From NCBI GenBank assembly GCA_902494195.1, contig CABUSH010000022.1, positions 1 through 35,780 on the forward strand: a stretch of 35,780 nucleotides of DNA, written 5' to 3'. This stretch comes from an uncultured Collinsella sp. GTDB taxonomy: Bacteria; Actinomycetota; Coriobacteriia; Coriobacteriales; Coriobacteriaceae. The position numbers and the translations under genes are program-made. Under the pieces are notes generated by a model. That model was given only the letters and a program-made list of their open reading frames with translations. It was not told the origin of the DNA and searched no databases. Positions within the stretch are counted from its first letter, which is position 1, and the number at the start of each line of letters is the position of its first letter. Positions 13,645-21,785 of this stretch are shown here, in pieces.

Positions 13645-15557
13645 AGGGCGGTAACTCCCGGCTCATCGTCGAGCTGCGGAATGGTGCCTACCACGTTGTC
13701 CGCCAGCCAATTCATCTCGACAATCTGCGTGCTCGGCAGCGGAGGGAAGCCTTCGATCTGTACCACGCCGCTCTGGCTGTGGAGCTCGCCGCCAAAGGGG
13801 TTGATGGAACCCTCGACAATGCCGTTGCGGAGCAACTGCACGAGTTTGCGCGTCTGGTAGGGTAGGCCCGGAGCGTAACGGATATCGATAACGCCCGAGC
13901 TCATGCCGTACCAGTAGTTGACGGCGCGAACCTGGTTGTCGTCACTGGTCTCATCCCAGGTGCCATGCAGTAGGCTTCGCACGATGAGCTCGTAGTAACG
14001 GCCCCAGTTCCATACCGGCATGGCGATGCCGGAAACCTTGCCATCGACCAGGCGGTGGAGTCCGTAGGCCGTAGGGTCTTCGAGCGACTTTGACATGTCA
14101 GCGCCGGTCATGACGCTCACGCCTTCGCGGCACATGGCCTCGGCAAGACCGCCGGCGGGCACATCGCCCCAGGTGAGGATAATTTGCGCGCGGGGGTCGA
14201 GCAGCGAGGCGCCGATGGCAAAGGCATTGATCTCGCTGAGCGCGCCGGATGCGAAGACCGACGCGTGGTAGCCGATGCGATGGTTGTCCGCCATGCTGGC
14301 GGCAAGGGCGCCCAGAAGGAACTTGGCCTCGTACATCTTGCCAAAGTACGAACGGACGCTTTGGTGGGGAAGGCCGATAGAGCAGTTAAGGAACCGAACC
14401 TGGGGATACTCAACGGCAGCTCTGAGCGTGTATTCCATCAGGCGGTGCGAGGTCGAGAAGATGACGTTGTCTCCATGTTTGACAGCCGTTTCCACGGCGG
14501 CGTAGAACACGTCCGGATCGTGACAGTCCTCGAACGCCTCGGTGCGCACGATACCGCCAAAGTGCTCATCGAGATACTGACGCCCTTGGTCGTGCAGGCT
14601 GTCCCAGCTCGACGCCGCACAGGGGAACTCATGGATAAAGGCGATGCGCAGGGGGTTGGCCGCCGAATAGACGGTCTTGCCCATAAAGAAGTTGAGCACG
14701 CCGGAGGTGGACTTGGCGGGCGTCTCCTCCTCGTCGATGCTCGGTGCTTCGACAAGATCGACCTTGTCCTCGTCGCTTTTCCCGGCGATGACCAGCTCGC
14801 GCCAGATCTTGCACAGGCGGTTTACGACGATATCCGTCGGCGTATCCAGCAGGCGGTCCTGGTTGTACACGTTGAGGTAGACGAGCATGGCGTCGGCAGG
14901 CGGAATGTCCAGGTGGTCGCCGCCTGCGCGAAGGTAGGCGCGCTTAAAGAGCAGGAAGGTGTGGCGCAGGTAATCGACCTTTTTCTGCGGCCATTTTTCG
15001 ATAAGGTTCTGACCGAGCATCTTGGCGAGCGTCTCGTAGCTTCCCTCACGCGAGAACTCGATCTCGTATAGGGGGCAGACGCGCCAAAACGCGCAGAATT
15101 CACCGTACAGGCGGCTTTCGACGGAATCCCATGTGCCGGGGTAGAGACGGGTGACCTTGGCCGAAACCGTTGGAGCGTCCAGGAATTTGAGGACACTGAC
15201 GCGTTTGTTGCCTTCCTGGACATAGAACCGATGCATGAACTCGGTGACGATGATGGGGTCGCGATAGCCCTCGGTTACCTGGATGTCGTAGAGGTTGGAC
15301 CACTTGCGGGCGAACTCGGTGTTAAACGGCAGCAGGGGCATAAAGTTGCATGAAAAGGCGGACTGACGGCCTTTGGTGACCGTGCCGACGACCATTTCGA
15401 GCGGAATATCCCGCAGGCCGACGCTCACTCGCTGACCTAAGGGGAGCTGAGCAACCAAGCTATCGAGGTCCGTAAGGTATGGATGCTCGCTTTGGCTGAT
15501 GGCGCGACGGCGTCCCTGCTCGCCGCGCTTGCGTGCTTGACGATAGGCCTCTTCCAT
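13641..15557 (-). CDS. Cytoplasmic fusion of a ParB-like domain and a BMP/PnrA-type nucleoside-binding domain
   Basis: A 638-residue protein with no signal peptide or lipobox. Residues 1-25 are basic. Residues 90-140 resemble a ParB/sulfiredoxin-fold core (YRDPIIVTEF, then YVQEGNKRVSVLKFL with GNKR at 116-119). A mostly helical stretch follows (about 145-260), then an acidic linker (262-280). Residues about 300-610 look like a BMP/PnrA family solute-binding domain: PLRIAFIHEF, FSTSHRLMEYTLRAA, RSYFGKMYEAKFLLGALA, IGYHASVFASGALSEINAFAIG. BMP proteins normally are secreted lipoproteins feeding nucleosides to an ABC transporter, so a cytosolic form fused to a ParB-like domain suggests an intracellular sensor. 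No permease is adjacent. The ATG at 15557 has AAGGGAG 8 bases upstream. Domain assignments are by eye; function is unknown. Confidence 0.7.
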   Translation of the reverse strand: MEEAYRQARKRGEQGRRRAISQSEHPYLTDLDSLVAQLPLGQRVSVGLRDIPLEMVVGTVTKGRQSAFSCNFMPLLPFNTEFARKWSNLYDIQVTEGYRDPIIVTEFMHRFYVQEGNKRVSVLKFLDAPTVSAKVTRLYPGTWDSVESRLYGEFCAFWRVCPLYEIEFSREGSYETLAKMLGQNLIEKWPQKKVDYLRHTFLLFKRAYLRAGGDHLDIPPADAMLVYLNVYNQDRLLDTPTDIVVNRLCKIWRELVIAGKSDEDKVDLVEAPSIDEEETPAKSTSGVLNFFMGKTVYSAANPLRIAFIHEFPCAASSWDSLHDQGRQYLDEHFGGIVRTEAFEDCHDPDVFYAAVETAVKHGDNVIFSTSHRLMEYTLRAAVEYPQVRFLNCSIGLPHQSVRSYFGKMYEAKFLLGALAASMADNHRIGYHASVFASGALSEINAFAIGASLLDPRAQIILTWGDVPAGGLAEAMCREGVSVMTGADMSKSLEDPTAYGLHRLVDGKVSGIAMPVWNWGRYYELIVRSLLHGTWDETSDDNQVRAVNYWYGMSSGVIDIRYAPGLPYQTRKLVQLLRNGIVEGSINPFGGELHSQSGVVQIEGFPPLPSTQIVEMNWLADNVVGTIPQLDDEPGVTAL

Positions 15558-15608
15558 GGTGTCTACTCCCTTAGTCGTTTAAACAACGATATGAACCATG
15601 GTACCACG

Positions 15609-15652
15609 AATGAAAACCACTACAAAGATGCCTGTCCCCTTTGCGGTGGTTT
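15609..15652 (-). terminator. Conserved-loop terminator R2, downstream of mscS
   Basis: AAACCACTACAAAG (15614-15627) pairs with CTTTGCGGTGGTTT (15639-15652), then TTTTCATT on the minus strand. It overlaps the mscS stop codon. The loop side reads GGGGACAGG on the minus strand. Confidence 0.75.
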
Positions 15653-16418
15653 AGGCGATGATGGGGGCGATGGCGCGGATGCAGGCGTCGGCTGCCGTGA
15701 AAGTGGTGCTGTCGTCGCTGACGATAAAGATGATCTTGCCCTTGATACCAAAGTCGCCGATTTCGCTAAAGAGCACGTAGGGCTCCTTGTCAAAGCCCGA
15801 GATGGGAAGCACGGCGGCCTTGGTGGCGCTGGTCAGCTCGTCTGCCAGTGCGTCGAGCGAGGCCCACTTGGACGTGTCCTTTACGGCAACGGGCACAGCC
15901 ACACGCCCAAAGGGCATCAAATGCACGAGTGTGTTCTTGGAAATGTTGGAGTTGGGGACGATGATGGTCTGCCCGCAGGCATCTTCGATGGTCGTATGGC
16001 GCCAAGTGATGTCTTGGACCACGCCGGATACGCCGCCGACCTCGATATTGTCGCCGGGTTTGATGATGCCCATAAACGTCACCTGCATGCCGCCGATAAG
16101 GTTTGACAGCGTGTCCTGAAAGCCGAGCGAGATAGCGATGCCGCCGACGCCAAGAGCGGCGACGAGGGCGTTTGCATTAATGCCAAAACAGTTGTCGAGG
16201 ATAAAGCTGCCGCCGATCATCCAAATGACGGCGCGCGCGATGTTGATGAAGATACTCGATGCCGGAAGCGGGTTATCGTCTCGGTTGAGCAGATGGTTCA
16301 GGGTCTTGGATACGACCTTGGCGGCGACGGCGGTGCCTATCGCCAAGATGACGGCCCAGATGATGTTGTGGACCCACCGTTGCTCAAAGAAATGAAGAAT
16401 CGGCTCAAACAATTCCAT
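15651..16418 (-). CDS. mscS: Small-conductance mechanosensitive channel, MscS family
   Basis: A 255-residue minimal MscS-type channel that opens under membrane tension to release solutes on hypo-osmotic shock. Three membrane segments are visible: TM1 HNIIWAVILAIGTAVAA, TM2 INIARAVIWMIGGSFIL, and the pore helix TM3 NALVAALGVGGIAISLGFQ with glycine-alanine packing. The beta domain follows (IKPGDNIEVGGVSGVVQDI, then IIVPNSNISKNTLVH), and a small C-terminal alpha/beta domain. The start chosen is the ATG at 16418, with a perfect AGGAGG (16429-16434) ten bases upstream; an in-frame ATG at 16463 has no ribosome binding site and lies in a terminator hairpin. It is a single-gene unit bounded by hairpins on both sides. 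Confidence 0.92.
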   Translation of the reverse strand: MELFEPILHFFEQRWVHNIIWAVILAIGTAVAAKVVSKTLNHLLNRDDNPLPASSIFINIARAVIWMIGGSFILDNCFGINANALVAALGVGGIAISLGFQDTLSNLIGGMQVTFMGIIKPGDNIEVGGVSGVVQDITWRHTTIEDACGQTIIVPNSNISKNTLVHLMPFGRVAVPVAVKDTSKWASLDALADELTSATKAAVLPISGFDKEPYVLFSEIGDFGIKGKIIFIVSDDSTTFTAADACIRAIAPIIA

Positions 16419-16462
16419 GTAGGGAAAACCTCCTAATGATCGTTCAACCATGATACCCACCA

Positions 16463-16496
16463 AGAAGCCCGTCCGATCAAATTCGGACGGGCTTCT
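16463..16496. terminator. Perfect palindromic terminator between the nucleotidase gene and mscS
   Basis: AGAAGCCCGTCCGA (16463-16476) and TCGGACGGGCTTCT (16483-16496) are perfectly complementary with a 6-base loop. It is expected to end the minus-strand nucleotidase transcript. Confidence 0.8.
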
Positions 16497-16547
16497 GTGC
16501 TCGATATAAGGTTTAAGCGGCGGGGCTGTAAGGCCCGGCGGTGTAGC

Positions 16548-18572
16548 TTAGCGTCGACGCTTCCAGATAATGCCGAGCATGATGACGATGATGCCGCCGA
16601 TAAGGCACGCGCCAACTACTGCTAGCGTGCGGTCTCCCGTTGCGGCGAGCTTACCGGTCGTCTTCTTGGTGATGACCTTCGTGGTCGTCGTGTCCGTCTT
16701 AGGCGAGGGCTTAGGCGTCAGGGCCGGTGTGGGCGTGGGTTCCACGGCAGCGGAGCCAAAGCTGATGGTGCCCGCGAGCGAGGCCATCTTGCTCTCCCAG
16801 CCGTTCTGCCCAATCAGCGCCCTCAGCGCCGCCTCGCACGTGCCCCACTCGGTGTACTTGGTGGCGTGTGCAAAGGTGGGAAAGTCGGCCGTGTTGGTAA
16901 TGATGTAGTTGTTGGTTGCGACGGTATAGGTCTTGGCGGGGTCGAGCGTGCTGCCGTCCTTGGTGAGTGTGGCACTCACAATGCGCTTGCCTTCGGGCTG
17001 CGTCCAATCAATCGTCACGTTGATGCCGCCAAAGGAGAGAACGCTACCGGAGTCATCGCGCCACTTGTACTTGTCTTGCGCCTCCTGCTCGGTATGGCCG
17101 GCTGCCACGTAGGCTTGCTGAAGCTCGTAGCTGTGATTGCACTCGTCGCTGATTTGCAGCGAGTGCTCGAGTGCTGCGAGGAAGTCCGCGCCGGTCATGG
17201 TCCAGGTTTCCACGGTGTTGCCGTAGGGCGAGATGGCGATGACGTTGCCGGCGGTCACGTTGCCCGCCGCGATGCCGCCGCGGATGCCGCCAGCGTTTTC
17301 GATAGCGAGGTCCGCGCCCGTCAGGGCAAGATAGGAGCCGCAAATCACGTGGCCGATGGTCTGGGCCTTGGTGGTGTCGCCCTCCTTGCTGGGGCGGAAA
17401 TCGGTGGTGCGCACCATTTCCCAACCATGCGTGCCTGCGGCGTCCTCGCCGTAGAAATAGTTGGTGGCGGATGTGCCGAGCACCTTGTTCGATTCGTTTT
17501 CAAAGGCCTCGTCGAGCGGCTTGATCTTGTTGCGGACGTCTTCAAGGCGGCTTTGGTAGTCGGAGCCCTTGTCGGGGTCTGCCAAAAGGTCGTTGACGTT
17601 CTTGGCGGTGTAGAGCCTCTCGTCGCTGCCGTCTGCAGGGACCGTGACCGTGTCATCGTCGGTCGTCTCGGTGCCATTCGTGTCGTACCTGTACGGAATG
17701 GAAAGCAGCCCCACCTCGGCAAAGGCGCTGCCTGCCTCGACAACGTGGATCGTCTTGCCGTCGGCTCCCGTCACCTTTTCGTTAAGGTTGATGTGCTCGT
17801 GGCCTGCGATAAGGGCATCGACGTCACGGAGCCGCGTGGCAAAGGTCTTTGCGTCGAGCGTGTGCGCGATACACACAACAACATCGCAGCCCTCCCTGCG
17901 CAGCTGCTCTGCCTCGGCATTGATGGCGTTCGCGGCACTCGAGAAGCTGGTGCCCGCGACCAGGTCCGCGCGCAGCGAGGATCCCAGCGACTCATCCATG
18001 GCACCCACGACGCCGACCTTGATTTTGTAGTCGAATGTGGAGTGATCCTCGCTATCCTCCCAGGTGCGATCGAGCGTCTTCGTGATGCTCGAGCTCCATA
18101 CGCCGCTCGTAGACTTCGCATTCGCGCAGAGCATGGCGAAGGGCGTGCCGGTGGTGCTGTAGCCGGTCATGGTGCGGAGCTTGTCCGCGCCGTAGCTCCA
18201 GTCGTGGTTGCCTGGCGTGGTCGCGTCGTAGCCGTCGGCGTAGAAGGTGTCCATGAGCTCGGCGATGCTCTTACCCTCGCTCATGGTGGCGAAGGACTGT
18301 CCGTGGAAGGTGTCGCCCGCATCGAGCAAAAGATCGGGGGCGTTGCCCTGGGCGCTATAGAGAACTGCCAGTCCGTCGAAGCCGACGGTGCCGGTGCCCT
18401 TGCTTTCGTTGTAGCTGTACTTGTAGCTGCCGTGGATGTCGTTGGTGTGCATGACGGCCACGGAGCCGTCAATAGCGGCGGGCAGGTTCCCCGCGAAAGC
18501 GAGGCTTGGGATGCCTGCGAGCGAGCCGGCAAACAACGCGGCGGCTAACGCAAGGCGGGGGAGTCTTTTCAT
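16548..18572 (-). CDS. Cell-wall-anchored 5'-nucleotidase (UshA-type bifunctional metallophosphatase)
   Basis: A 674-residue exported enzyme. A signal peptide covers residues 1-27 (ending SLAFA). The metallophosphatase domain has MHTNDIHGSY (Asp45, His47), LDAGDTFHG, GNHDWSYG, IAHT and AGHEH. The 5_nucleotid_C substrate domain contains NAGGIRGGI and ISPYGNTVETW. A Thr/Pro/Lys-rich spacer leads to LAATG (642-646), a hydrophobic segment and WKRRR, a complete sortase sorting signal of the LxxTG type. The enzyme should release phosphate and nucleosides from extracellular nucleotides at the cell wall. AAGGA lies 8 bases before the ATG. It is a single-gene unit; no sortase gene is in the window. 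Exact substrate is not predictable. Confidence 0.88.
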   Translation of the reverse strand: MKRLPRLALAAALFAGSLAGIPSLAFAGNLPAAIDGSVAVMHTNDIHGSYKYSYNESKGTGTVGFDGLAVLYSAQGNAPDLLLDAGDTFHGQSFATMSEGKSIAELMDTFYADGYDATTPGNHDWSYGADKLRTMTGYSTTGTPFAMLCANAKSTSGVWSSSITKTLDRTWEDSEDHSTFDYKIKVGVVGAMDESLGSSLRADLVAGTSFSSAANAINAEAEQLRREGCDVVVCIAHTLDAKTFATRLRDVDALIAGHEHINLNEKVTGADGKTIHVVEAGSAFAEVGLLSIPYRYDTNGTETTDDDTVTVPADGSDERLYTAKNVNDLLADPDKGSDYQSRLEDVRNKIKPLDEAFENESNKVLGTSATNYFYGEDAAGTHGWEMVRTTDFRPSKEGDTTKAQTIGHVICGSYLALTGADLAIENAGGIRGGIAAGNVTAGNVIAISPYGNTVETWTMTGADFLAALEHSLQISDECNHSYELQQAYVAAGHTEQEAQDKYKWRDDSGSVLSFGGINVTIDWTQPEGKRIVSATLTKDGSTLDPAKTYTVATNNYIITNTADFPTFAHATKYTEWGTCEAALRALIGQNGWESKMASLAGTISFGSAAVEPTPTPALTPKPSPKTDTTTTKVITKKTTGKLAATGDRTLAVVGACLIGGIIVIMLGIIWKRRR

Positions 18573-18636
18573 GGCAGTTTCCTTAGTCCTTAGCCAGAAT
18601 GTCTGGTCGAATATCGGATTATCGACATAATATGCG

Positions 18637-18676
18637 AAAACCGCCGCAAGGGCGTCTGTCCCTTTGCGGCGGTTTT
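18637..18676 (-). terminator. Conserved-loop hairpin R3
   Basis: AAAACCGCCGCAAGGG pairs with CCCTTTGCGGCGGTTTT (one bulge), a near-perfect stem ending in TTTT on both strands. It is the second of two tandem hairpins after the ABC transporter genes and lies just upstream of the nucleotidase gene. Confidence 0.7.
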
Positions 18677-18691
18677 GACGTTTGCGCAGGT

Positions 18692-18731
18692 AAAACCTGC
18701 CAAAATAAACCTGTCCCTTTTTGGTAGGTTT
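18692..18731 (-). terminator. Conserved-loop terminator R4, downstream of the ABC transporter genes
   Basis: AAACCTGCCAAAA pairs with TTTTGGTAGGTTT (one mismatch), followed by TTTTACC on the minus strand. It overlaps the ABC ATPase stop codon and shares the AAAGGGACAGG loop side with R1-R3. Confidence 0.75.
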
Positions 18732-19524
18732 AGCTCAGCAGCATGCGGTCGTTGGCGAGCTCGCCGCCCGAGACCTCCTCGAACTTCTGCAGCAGGTCGG
18801 CTACGGTGAGCGACTTCTTCTCATCGCCCGCCACGTCGTAGATCACGTGGCCTTCGTGCATCATGATCAGACGGTTGCCCAGACGGATAGCGTCGTTCAT
18901 GTTGTGCGTGACCATGAGCGTGGTCAGGTGGTTCTCGTCGACGATCTCCTCGGTCAGGTTGAGCACCTTGGAGGCCGTCTTGGGGTCGAGGGCCGCGGTG
19001 TGCTCGTCGAGCAGCAGCAGGCGCGGCCTGGTGAGTGTGGCCATCAGCAGGGTGAGCGCCTGGCGCTGGCCGCCCGAGAGCAGGCCGACCTTGGCGTTGA
19101 GACGCGTGTCCAGACCAAGGTCCAGGCGCTTGAGCAGCTCAACGTACTCATCTTTCTCGGCCTTGGTGACGCCCCACGAAAGGCCGCGACGCTGGCCGCG
19201 ACGCTTGGCGAGAGCCAGGTTCTCGGCGATCTGCATGTCAGCAGCGGTACCGCGCATGGGGTCCTGAAACACGCGGCCCAGGTACTTGGCGCGCTGCGAC
19301 TCGCTCAGGCGCGAGATGTCGGTGCCGTCGAGCTCAATAACGCCCGAATCGAGCGGGTACACGCCGGCGATCATGTTGAGCAGCGTGGACTTGCCGGCGC
19401 CGTTGCCGCCGATCACGGTTACAAAGTCGCCGTCATTCAGGGTGAGGTCGACGCCGGTGAGCGCGCGCTTCTCGGTGACGGTGCCCTTGTTAAAGGTCTT
19501 CTTGACGTGCGAGAGCTTAAGCAT
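18730..19524 (-). CDS. ABC transporter ATP-binding protein (TrpXYZ type)
   Basis: A 264-residue ATPase with Walker A GGNGAGKST, Q-loop FQDP, signature LSGGQRQ, Walker B LLLLDEHTAALD and switch histidine VTHN. It should power the adjacent permease and substrate-binding lipoprotein. Two ATGs are possible: 19533 (MRQMLKLSH) has its Shine-Dalgarno directly abutting, while 19524 (MLKLSHVKKTF) has AAGGGGG about 9 bases upstream and starts like its homologues, so 19524 is used. It overlaps the permease gene end by 8 bases. The gene set permease plus ATPase plus ABC_sub_bind lipoprotein matches aromatic amino acid or related TrpXYZ-type systems; the substrate is uncertain. Confidence 0.9.
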   Translation of the reverse strand: MLKLSHVKKTFNKGTVTEKRALTGVDLTLNDGDFVTVIGGNGAGKSTLLNMIAGVYPLDSGVIELDGTDISRLSESQRAKYLGRVFQDPMRGTAADMQIAENLALAKRRGQRRGLSWGVTKAEKDEYVELLKRLDLGLDTRLNAKVGLLSGGQRQALTLLMATLTRPRLLLLDEHTAALDPKTASKVLNLTEEIVDENHLTTLMVTHNMNDAIRLGNRLIMMHEGHVIYDVAGDEKKSLTVADLLQKFEEVSGGELANDRMLLS

Positions 19525-20440
19525 CTGCCTCATCCCCCTTCGTGTAGGAGCTGCGGAGCTTATAGCGCTCCCAAACCACGGGTACGCACAGGGCCACGGC
19601 GACGATCACGGCGGAGAGCAACTTCATGTCGTTGGCGTCCATGCCCAATTGCAGCACGATGGCGCGGATAAGGAAGTACACCACGGAGCCAAAGACGGCG
19701 GAGGCAAGACGGACGCTAAACTGCGTGAGACCGCCGGGCAGCAGGCGGCCGAGCACCTCGCCGATAACAATGGCGGCAAGACCGATAACGATGGCACCGG
19801 TGCCCATACCAATGTCGGCATACTTCTGGCTCTGGCAGATGAGCGCGCCCGAAAGGCCGATGAGGGCGTTGGAGAGCACGAGGGCGATCATCTTGGTGGA
19901 GTTGGTGTTGACGCCCAGAGCGCGGATCATGTACTCGTTGTTGCCGGTGGCGCGCAGCGCCGAGCCGATCTCGGTGCCAAAGAACCAATACAGGATGGCA
20001 ACGATAGCCACGGCGAGCAGGATGCCCAAGATGATGGCAACGGTGGACTGCGGCAGACCGGTCATATTGCTGACGGCCGAGAACACGGTGCCCTTGGCAA
20101 GAATGGGCGTATTGGACTTGCCCATGATGCGCAGGTTGATGGACCACAGGCTGATCTGGGTGAGGATTCCGGCGAGGATCGCGGGAATCTCAAAGACGGT
20201 GGTCAAAATGCCCGTGACGGCACCCGCGATGGCGCCGGCGCACATACCGGCCAGCACGGCGAGCAGCGGGTCGACGTTGTTATTGACGATGAGCACAGCG
20301 CAGACGCAGCCGCCGAGGGCAAAGCTGCCGTCGCAGGTCATATCGGGAATGTCGAGCAGGCGGAACGTGATAAACACGCCAAGCACCATAATGCCCCAGA
20401 GGACGCCCTGCGAAACGGCGCCCTGTAATGCAATGAGCAT
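19517..20440 (-). CDS. ABC transporter permease (TrpXYZ/LivH-like)
   Basis: A 307-residue integral membrane protein with about eight to nine hydrophobic segments and the LivH/BPD_transp_2 pattern: LLDIPDMTCDGSFALGG near the N-terminus and ALRATGNNEYMIRALGVN as the cytoplasmic coupling loop. A single permease gene implies a homodimer. AGGAGG lies 8 bases before the ATG at 20440. It is separated from the substrate-binding protein gene by about 200 bases holding a hairpin, and overlaps the ATPase gene downstream. Substrate inferred only from family: amino acid, possibly aromatic. Confidence 0.9.
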   Translation of the reverse strand: MLIALQGAVSQGVLWGIMVLGVFITFRLLDIPDMTCDGSFALGGCVCAVLIVNNNVDPLLAVLAGMCAGAIAGAVTGILTTVFEIPAILAGILTQISLWSINLRIMGKSNTPILAKGTVFSAVSNMTGLPQSTVAIILGILLAVAIVAILYWFFGTEIGSALRATGNNEYMIRALGVNTNSTKMIALVLSNALIGLSGALICQSQKYADIGMGTGAIVIGLAAIVIGEVLGRLLPGGLTQFSVRLASAVFGSVVYFLIRAIVLQLGMDANDMKLLSAVIVAVALCVPVVWERYKLRSSYTKGDEADA

Positions 20441-20544
20441 GCTTTATACCTCCTAGGATAGAGTGGACACGTGAGTCACCATGATAGCGGTAACAATGTA
20501 TAAAAGAGCTGCGGACGGATGTTTTGTCTCATCCGAAACAAGCA

Positions 20545-20573
20545 GGGCGAACGCCGGTTTTTAGCGTTCGCCC
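20545..20573 (-). terminator. Intra-operon hairpin between the substrate-binding protein and permease genes
   Basis: GGGCGAACGC (20545-20554) pairs perfectly with GCGTTCGCCC (20564-20573). There is no clear T-run. It probably protects or partly terminates the binding-protein mRNA, giving more lipoprotein than permease. Confidence 0.6.
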
Positions 20574-20644
20574 CAAGGACTCAGATATTGAATAACGCGG
20601 CTGTGGCGCGCGTGCGGGCCCTAGACGCGTTACCGCGCATGGCG

Positions 20645-21625
20645 CTACTCGTCCAGAGTGGAAAGGTCGATGCCCAGCGCCTCGGCCATCTCGTCGTTCT
20701 TGACGACGACCAGGTCCTTGCTCGAGAGGTGCTTGATCGGCATGTCTTCGGGCTTGGCCTCGCCCTTCAGGATCTTAACGGCCATCTCGCCCGCGGCGTA
20801 GCCCAGGTCCTCATAGTTGATGGAGAGGGTGAACAGGCCGCCGGCCTTACACATGCCCTCCTCGCCAGTCACGAAGGGGAGCTTGTTCTCCTTGCAGATC
20901 TGGCCGACCTGCGAGGCACCCGCGGCGATGGTGTTGTCGGTGGGGGAGTACAGCGCGTCGACCTTGCCCACGGCAGACTCGACGACGGACTGAATCTCGT
21001 TGGAGCTCGAGACGGTGAAGTCAGTGTACTCGAGGCCCAGCTTGTCGAGTTCCTTCTTGGCGGCCTTGATCTGGACGTCGGAGTTGGACTCGGCGGTGCA
21101 GTAGAGCAGGCCGACCTTCTTTACGTCGGGCAGGACCTTCTGCATCATCTCGAGCTGCTCGGCGACCGGGGTGAGGTCGGAAGCGCCCGTGACGTTGGTG
21201 CCCGGCTTGTCGTTGTCCTGTACCAGGCCGGAGGCGGCGTAGTCGGTGATGGCACAGCCCACGATGGGGATATCGGCCGTGGCACCGGCAGCAGCCTGCG
21301 CGGCGGGTGTGGCGATGGCATAAATCAGGTTGACGTTGTCGCCCACAAACTTGTCGGCAATGGACTTACACGTGGACTGGTCGTTCTGGGCGTTCTTCTG
21401 GTCGATCTTGACCTTAAGGCCGCTCTCCTTGATGGCCTTGACAAAGCCGTCGTTGGCGGCATCGAGTGCGGAGTGCTCGGTGAGCTGCAGAACGCCGATG
21501 GTGTAGTCGGAACCGGCGGCAGCAGAGCCGGAACCAGAGTTGCCGCCGCATCCGGCGAGCGGGGCGAGCGCGAGCAGGCCGGCGGAGACCAGAAGGCTCC
21601 TGCGGCTGATGGTGATGTCCTTCAT
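20645..21625 (-). CDS. ABC transporter substrate-binding lipoprotein (ABC_sub_bind/TrpX family)
   Basis: A 326-residue exported lipoprotein. The N-terminus ISRRSLLVSAGLLALAPLAGC combines a twin-arginine-like motif with a lipobox (LAGC), so it may be a Tat lipoprotein. The mature part has the two-lobe ABC_sub_bind pattern: YTIGVLQLTEHSALD, IPIVGCAITDYAASGLV, KKVGLLYCTAESNS, DALYSPTDNTI, FTLSINYEDLGYAAGEMA. The start is the ATG at 21625 with GGGGG 7 bases upstream; an in-frame ATG at 21673 lacks a site and would bury the signal peptide. Upstream on the minus strand TTGTAA and TACTAT with a 16-base spacer may be a promoter. No T-box leader was seen. Confidence 0.9.
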   Translation of the reverse strand: MKDITISRRSLLVSAGLLALAPLAGCGGNSGSGSAAAGSDYTIGVLQLTEHSALDAANDGFVKAIKESGLKVKIDQKNAQNDQSTCKSIADKFVGDNVNLIYAIATPAAQAAAGATADIPIVGCAITDYAASGLVQDNDKPGTNVTGASDLTPVAEQLEMMQKVLPDVKKVGLLYCTAESNSDVQIKAAKKELDKLGLEYTDFTVSSSNEIQSVVESAVGKVDALYSPTDNTIAAGASQVGQICKENKLPFVTGEEGMCKAGGLFTLSINYEDLGYAAGEMAVKILKGEAKPEDMPIKHLSSKDLVVVKNDEMAEALGIDLSTLDE

Positions 21626-21785
21626 ATCATTACCCCCAGTATAAAAATGGCTGGAAACACTGCACTGGGACAAAGTGCAAGTGGAACTATAGTAGCGCTG
21701 ATGTCCATTTTTACAACAGCCTGGCGGGTTTTTTAATACAGAATCGGATGGGCGGTACGGGTAGTCGAATGGGCGGCGGAGGGTC

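Noticed and set aside
16866..18548. 560-codon plus-strand open frame opposite the nucleotidase gene
   Set aside because: The minus strand encodes a complete nucleotidase with all motifs; the opposite frame is compositional.
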